Virus record (IMG/VR): IMGVR_UViG_3300045258_000011
Span: 1 to 32,336 of that record
Reading direction: 5' to 3' (one strand)
Source of the DNA: a virus
Length of the DNA: 32,336 nt
Below are positions 6,831 through 15,064 of this stretch, one piece after another (positions within the stretch are counted from its first letter, which is position 1; the number at the start of each line of letters is the position of its first letter). The notes below the pieces were generated by a model. That model was given only the letters and a program-made list of their open reading frames with translations, had not been told where the DNA came from and made no database searches. Both the position numbers and the translations under genes were made by a program.

Positions 6831-7077
6831 GACACACCAAGATGATGTGCGCCAGAAAATTCAGGCCACACAGCTAATAAATGTCTTGCAAAATCATGCA
6901 CTTGGCATTTCGGAAGAGTTGAGCCAGTCCCGCCTCAAGGCGATTGAGATTCTATTGCGCAAGTCAGTGCCTGACCTGAGTCAGATGCAACTGACGGGCG
7001 ATAAGGACGCGCCGCTTCAGGTGGTCCAGAGAATCGAGCTCGTCCCGCTGGAAGGCCATGACGTCAGTAAGGATTGA
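6811..7077 (+). CDS. Candidate terminase small subunit
   Basis: An 88-residue protein with GGCGGGGAAG upstream of ATG 6811. It begins MAARLRKTHQDDVRQKIQAT. The segment NVLQNHALGISEELSQSRLKAIEILLRKSVPDLSQMQL is a common signature of short phage proteins preceding TerL, with helical DNA-binding and oligomerisation parts. Its 20-nt overlap with TerL is typical of terS-terL pairs. Small terminases are poorly conserved, so the call rests on position plus this pattern. Confidence 0.65.
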   Translation: MAARLRKTHQDDVRQKIQATQLINVLQNHALGISEELSQSRLKAIEILLRKSVPDLSQMQLTGDKDAPLQVVQRIELVPLEGHDVSKD

Positions 7078-8422
7078 ACTCCCGCCCAAGCTAATCCCAG
7101 TTTTCAGCGGGGCAGCGGATATACGCGGGGCATACGGCGGACGGGGGTCGGGCAAAACGCGATCGTTTGCCAAGATGAGCGCAGTTCGTGCCTACATGTG
7201 GGCGATGGAAGGCCGCGAGGGGATCATCCTCTGCGCTCGGCAGTTCATGAACTCGCTAGATGACTCGTCGCTTGAGGAAATCAAGGCGGCGATTAGGTCT
7301 GAGGCATGGCTGGAAGCGTTCTTCGAGATCGGCGAGAAGTACATCCGCACGAAGGACGGCCGAATCTCGTATAAATTCGCCGGGTTGGATCGCAGCATCG
7401 ACAGTGTGAAGTCGAAGGCGCGGATTCTGTTGTGTTGGGTGGACGAGGCAGAGCCGGTCACGAATATGGCGTGGTCGACGCTGATCCCGACGCTGCGGGA
7501 AGAGGTGAGCGAACTATGGGTGACGTGGAACCCAAGGCGCAAGGGTAGTCCGACCGATCTGCGCTTCAGGCGCGTGAAAGACCCGCTGTTCAAGATCATC
7601 GAACTGAACTGGCGTGACAATCCGCGCTTTCCTTCCGTGTTGCAGCGTGCTCGTCAGCGTGACTTAGCGAACCTGCCGGAAGAAGAGTACGACCATATCT
7701 GGGAAGGCGCATACGGCAACATCGCCGGGTCGATCCTTGGTAAGTGGGTCAGCGCCGCAGAGCGCGAAGGCCGGATCAGCGAAGAGATTGAATACGACCC
7801 ATTGGGCGCGCCGATTGAGATCAGCAGCGACTTGGGGTTCCGCGATACGGCCTCATGGTGGTACTGGCAGCGCCTGCCGGGTGGATTCAACCTCGTCAAA
7901 TACGAAGGTGATTCAGGGCTGGATGCTGAGGACTGGATTCCACGCATTCAGCAGAGCATCACCGACATGGGCGCCAAGCTCGGAAAGATATGGCTGCCGC
8001 ACGATGCGCGGGCCAAGACGTTCCAAAGCAAGCACACGAGCATGGAGCGGTTTCTAGCGGCGTTTGGCGGCGGCAAGGTCGATGTCGTGCCGCAGACCAA
8101 GAAACTTGACCAGATCAGCGCAGCTCGCGCGGTCATCCCGAAATGTGCATTCAACCGTACCGCATGTGAAGCCGGGCTAGATGGCCTTGGCGCGTGGGAA
8201 TACGAGTGGAATGACGACACGGGCGTGTTTTCGAAAGAACCGCTGCACAACTGGGCCTCGCATCCATCTGACGCGTTCGCATATGGCGCGCAGGTGATGA
8301 GCGAGGCGGAATACATCGCACCCAAGCATGAGCCTGACTGGGCCAATTTCGACGCCAGCGAGACGCTAAACGACGTTTGGGAAGATCACATGCGGCAAGT
8401 ATCGAATCATCGGAGGCTGTAA
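7058..8422 (+). CDS. terL: Terminase large subunit (packaging ATPase-nuclease)
   Basis: A 454-residue protein, normal for TerL. The ATPase half has Walker A G-G-R-G-S-G-K-T near residues 27-34, an Arg/Gln-containing ARQFMNSLDDS motif and Walker B LLCWVDEAE near residue 125, with coupling residues TWNPR afterwards. The C-terminal RNase H-like nuclease shows SSDLGFRDTASWWYW, LPHDARAKT and HPSDAFAY, giving the three acidic metal ligands. It cuts concatemeric DNA and pumps it through the portal. The start overlaps terS, with GGAAGG five bases upstream, and the stop overlaps the next ATG (TAATG). Confidence 0.95.
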   Translation: MTSVRIELPPKLIPVFSGAADIRGAYGGRGSGKTRSFAKMSAVRAYMWAMEGREGIILCARQFMNSLDDSSLEEIKAAIRSEAWLEAFFEIGEKYIRTKDGRISYKFAGLDRSIDSVKSKARILLCWVDEAEPVTNMAWSTLIPTLREEVSELWVTWNPRRKGSPTDLRFRRVKDPLFKIIELNWRDNPRFPSVLQRARQRDLANLPEEEYDHIWEGAYGNIAGSILGKWVSAAEREGRISEEIEYDPLGAPIEISSDLGFRDTASWWYWQRLPGGFNLVKYEGDSGLDAEDWIPRIQQSITDMGAKLGKIWLPHDARAKTFQSKHTSMERFLAAFGGGKVDVVPQTKKLDQISAARAVIPKCAFNRTACEAGLDGLGAWEYEWNDDTGVFSKEPLHNWASHPSDAFAYGAQVMSEAEYIAPKHEPDWANFDASETLNDVWEDHMRQVSNHRRL

Positions 8423-8691
8423 TGGCATCGAGCATTAGCGGCGGCGGCGTTCTGTTCAGCGCGAGTAAGAATGTCAATGCAATCCCCGGTCAGACGTTGA
8501 TTGGCATCTTCGTATCGAGCACGACATCAGGCACTGTGGCTGTCTACGACAGCAATGCCACGTCGACGGCCACGAAGCTGATTGACACGGTGCTCTTGCC
8601 GGTTGGCTTCACGCCGATGCATCTCGCGGCCGGCCAAGGTCACTACATCGTGGTAGGCGGCACGATCAGCGCAACAGCGATCATCGGCTGA
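8422..8691 (+). CDS. Small beta-rich virion-type protein
   Basis: Eighty-nine residues starting MASSISGGGVLFSASKNV, with CGGAGG upstream. It has alternating hydrophobic and Thr/Ser strands (GTVAVYDSNATSTATKLIDTV) and ends TISATAIIG. It looks like a small beta-sandwich subunit found in phage head or fibre clusters, where related proteins are annotated as hypothetical. The start and stop are in 1-4 bp overlaps with TerL and the 663-residue protein. Confidence 0.6.
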   Translation: MASSISGGGVLFSASKNVNAIPGQTLIGIFVSSTTSGTVAVYDSNATSTATKLIDTVLLPVGFTPMHLAAGQGHYIVVGGTISATAIIG

Positions 8692-10682
8692 TGACTACCC
8701 TTGCGAAGCTGATGGGGTCGGGCGTTCCCGGCGCTCAGGCACAGAACACGACCGCAGGCGTTCCCGCGCTCAATCTCACGGCTGCCGGCACGACCCAAGC
8801 TAACGCAACCCTGATCAGCAACGACTTCAGCGTGTTCTCGAACGTGCCGGCGTCATCAGGTGCTCGTCTGCCGGCACAAAACACGGTCAGTATGACCGCG
8901 ATGGCCGGTGACATATACGTCATTGTCAATGCGTCGTCGACGCCGATGCTGGTTTATCCGCCGATTGGCGGTAGTTTCCTCAATGCGGCTGCATCTGCAT
9001 CGCTTGCGGGTGGCCAGACTGGCGACTTCTACTGTCTCGGAAACAATGCATGGGCGCCTAGTCTCGGCGGCGGTGCGTCAATCTTTGCCGAAGACGATTT
9101 CATTGGGACGGCCGGCACGTTTGTCGAATCACGCCCAACGAACATCGGCAACAAGACATGGACCACGAATGCGGCGGGCGCTTTCACGCTGAACGGCAGC
9201 GGAAAGGCTCAGGCGGCTATTCAAGTGAACGCCAATGCCAACGTATTCGATGCGGGCGTGTCGGATTTCACCATCACGTGTCCGATGTCATCGTTCACGC
9301 CGGATGGCAATCTGTGCGTGATCGCTGTGATGATGTTCCGTTACGTGGACGCGGGTAATAACTGGGGTATCCAGGTTGATCCGCGCTATAACCGCGTCAC
9401 GCTCTACAACAAGCAGGGCGGAACGCAGTTCGATCAGGCGTACATCGCGGACGCAACGGTAGTTAATAACGCCATCACGACTGTTCGCGTGGATTGCGTT
9501 GGCCAAAACATCACGATTTGGGTAAATGGCGTCCAGATTTCCTCGATCGTGTCGACGCTCTTCCAGACGGCGACCAAGTGCGGCATCTACATGGGCGTCA
9601 ACGGACCGTCGGGCGGAAACGCAACGTGGGGGCCGATAAAGGTTCAATCGCTGGTCGGACTCAATTACAACTGGCCCGTCTTTACGGCGCTCGCGGCAAA
9701 TGCTGGTGCTCCGGTCATTGCCAAGGGTTCGGCCGGCACATGGGATGCAACTGACATTGCCAATCCCGAGCCGTTCTTCGATGCCGTGAACAATCGATGG
9801 GCCATGCTGCTGTCTGGTTATACCGCGGCCGCGCATGTGACGAACGGGAATGCCGCGAACTCGAACATCCTGAATCTTGGATTGTGGACTTCGACGACCA
9901 TTGATGGGCCGTGGACGGCCGATGTTTCGAATCCGGTGATGCTTGCGAATGGGACGGATGGTTTCTTCTCATTCAATGGTGGCGCGGTTCAGATCGCCGG
10001 CACGACATATCAGGCGTACGTTTCTGATAACGGCACGACGATCCGATGGGCGACGAGCACCGATCTCCACACATGGACGCGAGTCGGTCTGATCTGCAGC
10101 GCGACTGTGCCGGCTTCGAATAACTTCTGGCGCAATCAGGGCGTTTTCGATCCAATGCTGCGGGTTCGCCAAGGCAGCAACGTCATTGAAATGTGGTGTG
10201 CCGGGCTAGGTGGCGATGGTCTGAAGCGCTTCGGCTTGCTCACGTCAAGCGACTTGGGCGCGACTTGGGTTGATCAGACAGGGACGATCCCTGCTGTTCT
10301 GCCGCCTGTCGGGCTGTTCCGCAATGACTCGGCTGGTGAACCGTCTGTCTACGTGCCACCTGGGAAAGAAGGCCAGCAATATCTGATCTCGTTCGACTAC
10401 GTTCCGCAAACGCAGACAGGCAATCCGCCTATTGGCCGATTTATCGGACAGGGGATTTCACTGGATGGCGGCCTCACGTGGGCGTTCCGCATTGCTGCTG
10501 GAGTGCCGGGCGCCTATGCGTGGGAAAACTTGCAGGTCTTCGATTCATTCGTGGTCGATGTAGGCGACGGAACGCTTCGCCTGTTCCATAGCGGAGCGAA
10601 TACCTACGGCCCGTCTCTCGGATTGAATATCCAGATCGGCCAACAGAATGCCCCGTGGTCAAGCTCTAGCCTGGTGAAATAA
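8691..10682 (+). CDS. Large virion protein: anchor module plus glycosidase-like beta-propeller
   Basis: A 663-residue protein. Residues 1-125 duplicate the protein encoded at 6286-6678. Residues about 130-330 look like a jelly-roll/LamG-type carbohydrate-binding domain (FAEDDFIGTAGTF at the start, then VNGVQISSIVSTLF). Residues about 335-655 resemble the five-bladed propeller of GH43/GH32-like and sialidase-like glycosidases: GTWDATDIANPEPFFD, NNRWAMLLSGY, SNILNLGLWTS, DGPWTAD, the repeated S/T-x-D-L-x-x-T/A-W pattern, and DGTLRLFHSG. I infer a virion-bound polysaccharide-binding or cleaving protein. Catalytic residues are not assigned. It sits, unusually, between terL and portal. Confidence 0.65.
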   Translation: MTTLAKLMGSGVPGAQAQNTTAGVPALNLTAAGTTQANATLISNDFSVFSNVPASSGARLPAQNTVSMTAMAGDIYVIVNASSTPMLVYPPIGGSFLNAAASASLAGGQTGDFYCLGNNAWAPSLGGGASIFAEDDFIGTAGTFVESRPTNIGNKTWTTNAAGAFTLNGSGKAQAAIQVNANANVFDAGVSDFTITCPMSSFTPDGNLCVIAVMMFRYVDAGNNWGIQVDPRYNRVTLYNKQGGTQFDQAYIADATVVNNAITTVRVDCVGQNITIWVNGVQISSIVSTLFQTATKCGIYMGVNGPSGGNATWGPIKVQSLVGLNYNWPVFTALAANAGAPVIAKGSAGTWDATDIANPEPFFDAVNNRWAMLLSGYTAAAHVTNGNAANSNILNLGLWTSTTIDGPWTADVSNPVMLANGTDGFFSFNGGAVQIAGTTYQAYVSDNGTTIRWATSTDLHTWTRVGLICSATVPASNNFWRNQGVFDPMLRVRQGSNVIEMWCAGLGGDGLKRFGLLTSSDLGATWVDQTGTIPAVLPPVGLFRNDSAGEPSVYVPPGKEGQQYLISFDYVPQTQTGNPPIGRFIGQGISLDGGLTWAFRIAAGVPGAYAWENLQVFDSFVVDVGDGTLRLFHSGANTYGPSLGLNIQIGQQNAPWSSSSLVK

Positions 10683-12895
10683 TGGCACAACCAACGCGTT
10701 CGCCCGAAGTAGAGCGCTACCTAGGCTATATCACGGCCTACGATAAGACGTTCAACAAGTGGACGGACCGCTCGACAAAGATCACGAAGCGCTACCGCGA
10801 CGACGCGAAGGAATACACCTATGGCAGCGAGTCCGCACGCTTCAACATCTTATGGGCCAACGTACAGACATTGGTTCCAGCAACCTTCAGTCGCCTACCG
10901 CAGCCCGATGTCTCAAGGCGTTTCCGCGATTCTGACCCGGTGGGCCGTGTCGCGTCCTTACTTCTCGAACGGGCGCTGGAATTTGAAGTTCGCCATTATC
11001 CCGATTACCGGGAGGCGATGAAGAACAGCGTCCAGGATCGCTTTCTCGGCGGTCGTGGCGTGGCTTGGGTGCGATACGCGCCGGTCACGAGCGTGCAGGA
11101 GCCGTTGTCCGAGGACGAGACGGGCGATGATGAGGCGGTCATTGAGGGCGCTGGCGCGGAGCAGATCACAGATGACCAGCCGCTAGAGCAGATCGACGAC
11201 GAGACATCGCCGGTCGACTATGTGCACTGGAAGGATTTCGGCCATTCGGTCGCGCGGACATGGGAAGAAGTAACGTGCGTTTGGCGCAAGGTCTACCTGT
11301 CCTATTCGAAGCTCTGCGAGCGCTTTGGCGAAGAAACGGCCATGCGTGTGCCTCTCGATGCGACGCCGGGCGCAGAGGGCTATGGCGAGTCGAAGATGGC
11401 GACCGGCCAAGAGCAGATGAACAAGCAGGCTTGCGTCTATGAGATTTGGGACAAGGAGACGCAGAAAGCCGTTTGGTTGTCGAAATCGGTCGGGCAGTTG
11501 CTTGATGAGAAGGACGATCCGCTCGAACTTGAGGGATTCTTCCCATGTCCGAAGCCGCTACTCGGCACGACGACCAGCGATACGCTCGTTCCTGTCCCTG
11601 ACTTCATCCAGTACCAGGACCAAGCGAACGAACTCGATGTCATCAGCGATCGCATCGACGGGCTGATTAAGGCGCTCAAGGTGCGCGGCGTCTATAACGC
11701 CGAGTTCAAGGAATTGCAGCGTCTGTTCACCGAGACGGGCAATAACGACCTGATCCCGGTCAAGAGTTTCGCAGCATTCGCCGAGAAGGGCGGTTTGAAG
11801 GGCGCGGTCGACATCGTTGACCTTGGCCCGATTGCGCAGGCGCTGCAAATCGCATTCGAAGCGCGTGAGAACGTGGTCCAGCAGATATACGCGCTGACCG
11901 GCATTGCCGACATCATGCGAGGCGAGACTGACGCGGCAGAGACGGCGACGGCTCAGGGCATCAAGGCGCGCTTCGGTGCGGTTCGGTTGCGCACGACGCA
12001 GGAAGACGTAGCTATCTATGCCACTGAACTCCTGCGCCTCAAAGCACAAGTCATTTGCGGCAAGTTCAGCGATCAGACCATCCTTCAGATGGCGTCGGCC
12101 GCTCAGTTGCTGCCAGAAGACCAGCAATACATCCCGCAAGCGCTCCAGATGCTGCGCAACAAGGTGCTTCGCTCGTTCCGCATCGAGGTCGACGCTGACT
12201 CTCTGGTTCAGATCGACGAGGACGCGCAGAAGCAGGACCGTATAGAGTTTGTCGAGATGGTCAGCAAGTTCCTTCAGCAAGCCGTCCCGGCCGCGCAAAC
12301 TACTCCCGAGCTTGCGCCCGTGTTAGTGGAAATCCTCAAGTTTGGCGTGTCGGCGTTCAAGGCCGGCAAGACGCTGGAGGGGATGATCGACAACGCAGCA
12401 GAGACGCTGACGAAGCAGATCGCGCAGCAGGCCAACCAGCCCAAGCCGCCGCCGATCGAAATCCAGAAGGTGCAGGCTGAGTCGCAAGCGCGCATCCAAG
12501 AGAAGCAGGCCGGCGCGCAGATCGATATGCAGATGGAGCAGGGACGCAATCAGATTGAGCAAGCCAAGATGCAGCAGCAGGGGCAACTCGAAATGCTGAA
12601 GGCGCATCTCGCGCAACAGACGGCCAATGCCGAGCAGGAAGCCCAAGCGCGCCAGGCGACGCAAGAGCAGGTGCTTGAAATGCACCGCGACCAGATGAAA
12701 GCCGAGCAGGAGCAGCGCCTGGAGCAAATGCGCATGATGCTCGACTCGCAGAAGGCTGAAATGCAGGCGCAGATGCAAGTGCTGATTGCTCACCTGAACA
12801 ACGCCCGCGCGATTGAAGTCGCGGAAATCTCCGCGGAAACCACTCTCGACGCAGCGCAGATCAGCGCGGCGCGTACAGCCGAATCCGGCGAATAA
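10682..12895 (+). CDS. Portal protein
   Basis: A 737-residue protein forming the dodecameric DNA channel at the head vertex. It opens MAQPTRSPEVERYLGYITAYDKTF. The region ESARFNILWANVQTLVPATFSRLPQPDV and later ETDAAETATAQGIKARFGAVRL are typical of P22-type and large podovirus portals. Residues about 575-720 are a long Gln/Glu-rich coiled coil (the barrel-type C-terminal extension). Adjacent terL, scaffold and MCP confirm the role. The start overlaps the previous stop. Confidence 0.9.
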   Translation: MAQPTRSPEVERYLGYITAYDKTFNKWTDRSTKITKRYRDDAKEYTYGSESARFNILWANVQTLVPATFSRLPQPDVSRRFRDSDPVGRVASLLLERALEFEVRHYPDYREAMKNSVQDRFLGGRGVAWVRYAPVTSVQEPLSEDETGDDEAVIEGAGAEQITDDQPLEQIDDETSPVDYVHWKDFGHSVARTWEEVTCVWRKVYLSYSKLCERFGEETAMRVPLDATPGAEGYGESKMATGQEQMNKQACVYEIWDKETQKAVWLSKSVGQLLDEKDDPLELEGFFPCPKPLLGTTTSDTLVPVPDFIQYQDQANELDVISDRIDGLIKALKVRGVYNAEFKELQRLFTETGNNDLIPVKSFAAFAEKGGLKGAVDIVDLGPIAQALQIAFEARENVVQQIYALTGIADIMRGETDAAETATAQGIKARFGAVRLRTTQEDVAIYATELLRLKAQVICGKFSDQTILQMASAAQLLPEDQQYIPQALQMLRNKVLRSFRIEVDADSLVQIDEDAQKQDRIEFVEMVSKFLQQAVPAAQTTPELAPVLVEILKFGVSAFKAGKTLEGMIDNAAETLTKQIAQQANQPKPPPIEIQKVQAESQARIQEKQAGAQIDMQMEQGRNQIEQAKMQQQGQLEMLKAHLAQQTANAEQEAQARQATQEQVLEMHRDQMKAEQEQRLEQMRMMLDSQKAEMQAQMQVLIAHLNNARAIEVAEISAETTLDAAQISAARTAESGE

Positions 12896-12898
12896 CCC

Positions 12899-13297
12899 AT
12901 GCCGATTTACCGATACAAATGCTCGATCTGTGATCACGAGCAGGATGAATATCGCCCCGTTGCCGACCGTGACCGTCTTCCAATCTGTGAGGCCGACCGT
13001 GATCCAGACGATTTAGGTGAAGACGAGGACGAGGCGCAATGGACCTGCGAAGGAGAGATGCGTCGCGTAGTAGCAGCTCCGATGGTCATCACTGACATGC
13101 AGCCGTACCGCTCGATGATCACGGGCGAAATGATCTCTTCCCGCTCGCAGCATCGCGCACACCTGAAGGCGCACAACTGCATCGAGATCGGCAATGAAAC
13201 AAAGTACCTGAAGCCAAAAGAAAAGATCGACCTTGCGCCCGAGTCGAAGAAGGCGCGCAAGCAAAAGATCATCGACCAAGTCAACGCGCTTAAATAA
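12899..13297 (+). CDS. FmdB-like zinc-ribbon protein with split second knuckle
   Basis: A 132-residue protein. The N-terminus MPIYRYKCSICDHEQDEYRPV matches the FmdB/YwfI-type zinc ribbon (Cys8 and Cys11). The second pair expected as P-x-C-x-x-C appears as PIC (Cys30), then an acidic stretch of about 18 residues, then TCEGEMRRV. The final part is a basic, helical tail. It occurs between portal and scaffold, where small accessory proteins are common. Metal binding is inferred and function is unknown. No ribosome site is obvious, so translation is probably coupled to portal. Confidence 0.6.
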   Translation: MPIYRYKCSICDHEQDEYRPVADRDRLPICEADRDPDDLGEDEDEAQWTCEGEMRRVVAAPMVITDMQPYRSMITGEMISSRSQHRAHLKAHNCIEIGNETKYLKPKEKIDLAPESKKARKQKIIDQVNALK

Positions 13298-13312
13298 AGC
13301 CACGGAGAAACC

Positions 13313-14371
13313 ATGGGAACCCGCAGAGAAGATTTAGCCGAAGCGCTCGAAGCAATTGACCAATCGGTGACTGACACGCCGGCCGATCCGGTGCATGAGG
13401 TTGTAGTCGATGCGCCGAGCGTCGAGAACATCAGCGCCGAGCCGGTAGAGAACGAAGGCCGGTCGCGTGATGAATCGGGCCGGTTCGCTCCGAAAGCACC
13501 GGCAACACCATCTATGGATGCTGTGGCGGGCATTGAGGCTCAGCCGGTAGCAACAGAGCGCCCCGAACCGCCGAAGTCATGGAAGGCCGATCAGCGCGCC
13601 CACTGGGACAAGCTGGACCCGGAAGTCGCGAAGTACATCCATCAGCGCGAGCAGGAAAGCCAGCGCGGATTCGATGACTACCGTGCGAAGGTCGAGCCGA
13701 TCGTTCAATCGATTCAGCCGCATCTGGACGAACTGCGCCATCAAGGCGTGCAACCCGAAGTCGTCGTTCGCGACTTGCTGTACACGCGTAAGTTGCTGGC
13801 GACCGGCGACGAGGCGACGAAGATTCAGACGCTGGTGAATGTGGCCCACGCGGTTGGCATCCCGCTCCAACAGATGTTGCAGCAGAGCGCGGCGCTCCCG
13901 CAGCACATGCAACATCACATCGATCCGAACGTGATGGCAGCGCAACAGCGCGCACGCGATCTGGAAAACCAGATGTCGCAGTACCAGAACCAGCAAAACG
14001 CACAGATTCAGGCGGCTGCTGTGGCCGAAGTCGAGAACTTCAGGTCATCGCATCCGTTTGTAGACCAATTGGGACCGGAGATGCAGCGCCTGCTACAAGC
14101 GGGCATGGCTACGGATCTTGATAGCGCCTATTCGAAGGCGCTCCGCTTGAACGACGAACTTTTCACGAAGCATCAGGCGACACAACGCGATGCAGCGGAG
14201 AAGCAACGTCGGATCGAGGCGGATAAGGCAGCGAAAGCAGCCAAAGCGAACGCAGTCAGCACGCGGACGGCCACACCCGGCGCAGTCGCGGCAACGACAG
14301 GCGGGGCACCGAAAGGACGGCGAGCGGCACTGGAAGAATCCTTCGACCAAGCGACCGCAAGCCGTATTTGA
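13313..14371 (+). CDS. Capsid scaffolding protein
   Basis: A 352-residue protein that is acidic at the N-terminus, Pro/Ala-rich near residues 60-90, then long and helical (WDKLDPEVAKYIHQREQESQ ... QQMLQQSAALPQHM ... ARDLENQMSQYQNQQ). The C-terminus is basic and flexible (KGRRAALEESFDQATASRI). Sequence composition, length and position immediately before the MCP are those of podovirus scaffolds, which guide procapsid assembly and then leave. A strong ACGGAGAAA ribosome site precedes the ATG. Confidence 0.8.
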   Translation: MGTRREDLAEALEAIDQSVTDTPADPVHEVVVDAPSVENISAEPVENEGRSRDESGRFAPKAPATPSMDAVAGIEAQPVATERPEPPKSWKADQRAHWDKLDPEVAKYIHQREQESQRGFDDYRAKVEPIVQSIQPHLDELRHQGVQPEVVVRDLLYTRKLLATGDEATKIQTLVNVAHAVGIPLQQMLQQSAALPQHMQHHIDPNVMAAQQRARDLENQMSQYQNQQNAQIQAAAVAEVENFRSSHPFVDQLGPEMQRLLQAGMATDLDSAYSKALRLNDELFTKHQATQRDAAEKQRRIEADKAAKAAKANAVSTRTATPGAVAATTGGAPKGRRAALEESFDQATASRI

Positions 14372-14392
14372 TTTCACTGATAGGAGCGACAC

Positions 14393-14431
14393 ATGGCATT
14401 CGCCAATGGAGCAATCAGCGACATCATCGCT
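14393..14431 (+). CDS. Major capsid protein, exon 1
   Basis: Thirteen codons, MAFANGAISDIIA, with a TAGGAG ribosome site 7 nt upstream. In the unspliced RNA the next codon is TAA, so only a 13-residue peptide could be made. Joined to exon 2 at 15296 the reading continues ...DIIA-TTIQSRSGELADN, the usual start of HK97-fold capsid proteins of this phage type. The last seven bases (CATCGCT) pair with the intron guide sequence at 15054-15060. This pairing and the frame fit define the splice site after T14431. Confidence 0.85.
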
Positions 14432-14434
14432 TAA

Positions 14435-15010
14435 CTAATCTGATAGCTGTAATGTCTCTTCGGTAATTCTGTTGTACTTCTTCCGATTCTCGGCTGCCGT
14501 GAGGTACTGAAGATTGTGAAGGACGTGAAGCCCAGAAACGGGCCGACCGTCGATCAAACCCTTCAAGGGAACGATGTGATCAACTTCGTATCCTTCGGGG
14601 CACTTGGCATAGAACTCTAGGACCTCTGTCAGATCGACCCATTTTGGGGTGCGGTCTTTCACATCCTTGCGTCGATAATACTTGCGGGCCGGATCATAAG
14701 GATCATTGGCCCACCGGAAACGCCGCTTCGCCTTCAGTTCTTCGATGCGACCGGCGCGCCACGCTTTTTTCTGCTCGGCGATCTTTTCCCGGTAGTCAGG
14801 CTCGGTCGAATACTTCTGCTTGCGCCATTCGTTCTGGTACTCGGAATACTTTCCGATGTACTTGGGCGCGCGTTCGCGGATAGCAGCGAGCGAACACGGT
14901 TTGCATTTGTGGCTGACCGTCTCGCCCTTCTTATAGTATTCAGAGCGCGGCTTGGTTACTCCGCAAGCGGGGCAGATTTTCTCGACGAATGGTTTTTTTC
15001 CGGGTTTCAT
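14435..15010 (-). CDS. HNH homing endonuclease encoded antisense within the intron
   Basis: A 191-residue protein. The N-terminal zinc ribbon is CPACG ... CKPC (residues about 13-38). A long Lys/Arg/Glu-rich helical linker follows. The C-terminal HNH core is YEVDHIVPLKG ... LHVLHNLQYLTAAENRKK, with the Asp-His, Asn and Asn/His positions of the family. It would cut intronless MCP alleles so that repair copies the intron in. It runs opposite to the intron RNA, so it must use its own promoter (see 15038-15064). It ends 3 nt inside the 5' splice site. No clear Shine-Dalgarno sequence precedes ATG 15010. Confidence 0.88.
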   Translation of the reverse strand: MKPGKKPFVEKICPACGVTKPRSEYYKKGETVSHKCKPCSLAAIRERAPKYIGKYSEYQNEWRKQKYSTEPDYREKIAEQKKAWRAGRIEELKAKRRFRWANDPYDPARKYYRRKDVKDRTPKWVDLTEVLEFYAKCPEGYEVDHIVPLKGLIDGRPVSGLHVLHNLQYLTAAENRKKYNRITEETLQLSD

Positions 15011-15037
15011 GGGTTTGTAGGAGTACGTAATAGAGAT

Positions 15038-15064
15038 ATTATAGCACCCGGAAGGCGATGTAAA
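15038..15064 (-). promoter_or_regulatory. Candidate minus-strand promoter of the intron HNH gene
   Basis: On the minus strand a perfect -10 TATAAT (15043-15038) lies about 28 nt upstream of the HNH start. A TTTACA -35 candidate (15064-15059) has a short 15-bp spacer; GTTTTA at 17-bp spacing is a weaker alternative. The -10 box is part of the 3' strand of the P1-extension helix, and the -35 region overlaps the internal guide sequence. The same bases would thus serve RNA folding on one strand and transcription on the other. Confidence 0.5.

Noticed and set aside
11558-12298. Minus-strand ORF of 246 codons inside the portal gene
   Set aside because: Leu/Arg-rich shadow product typical of the antisense frame of a GC-rich gene; no start signal.
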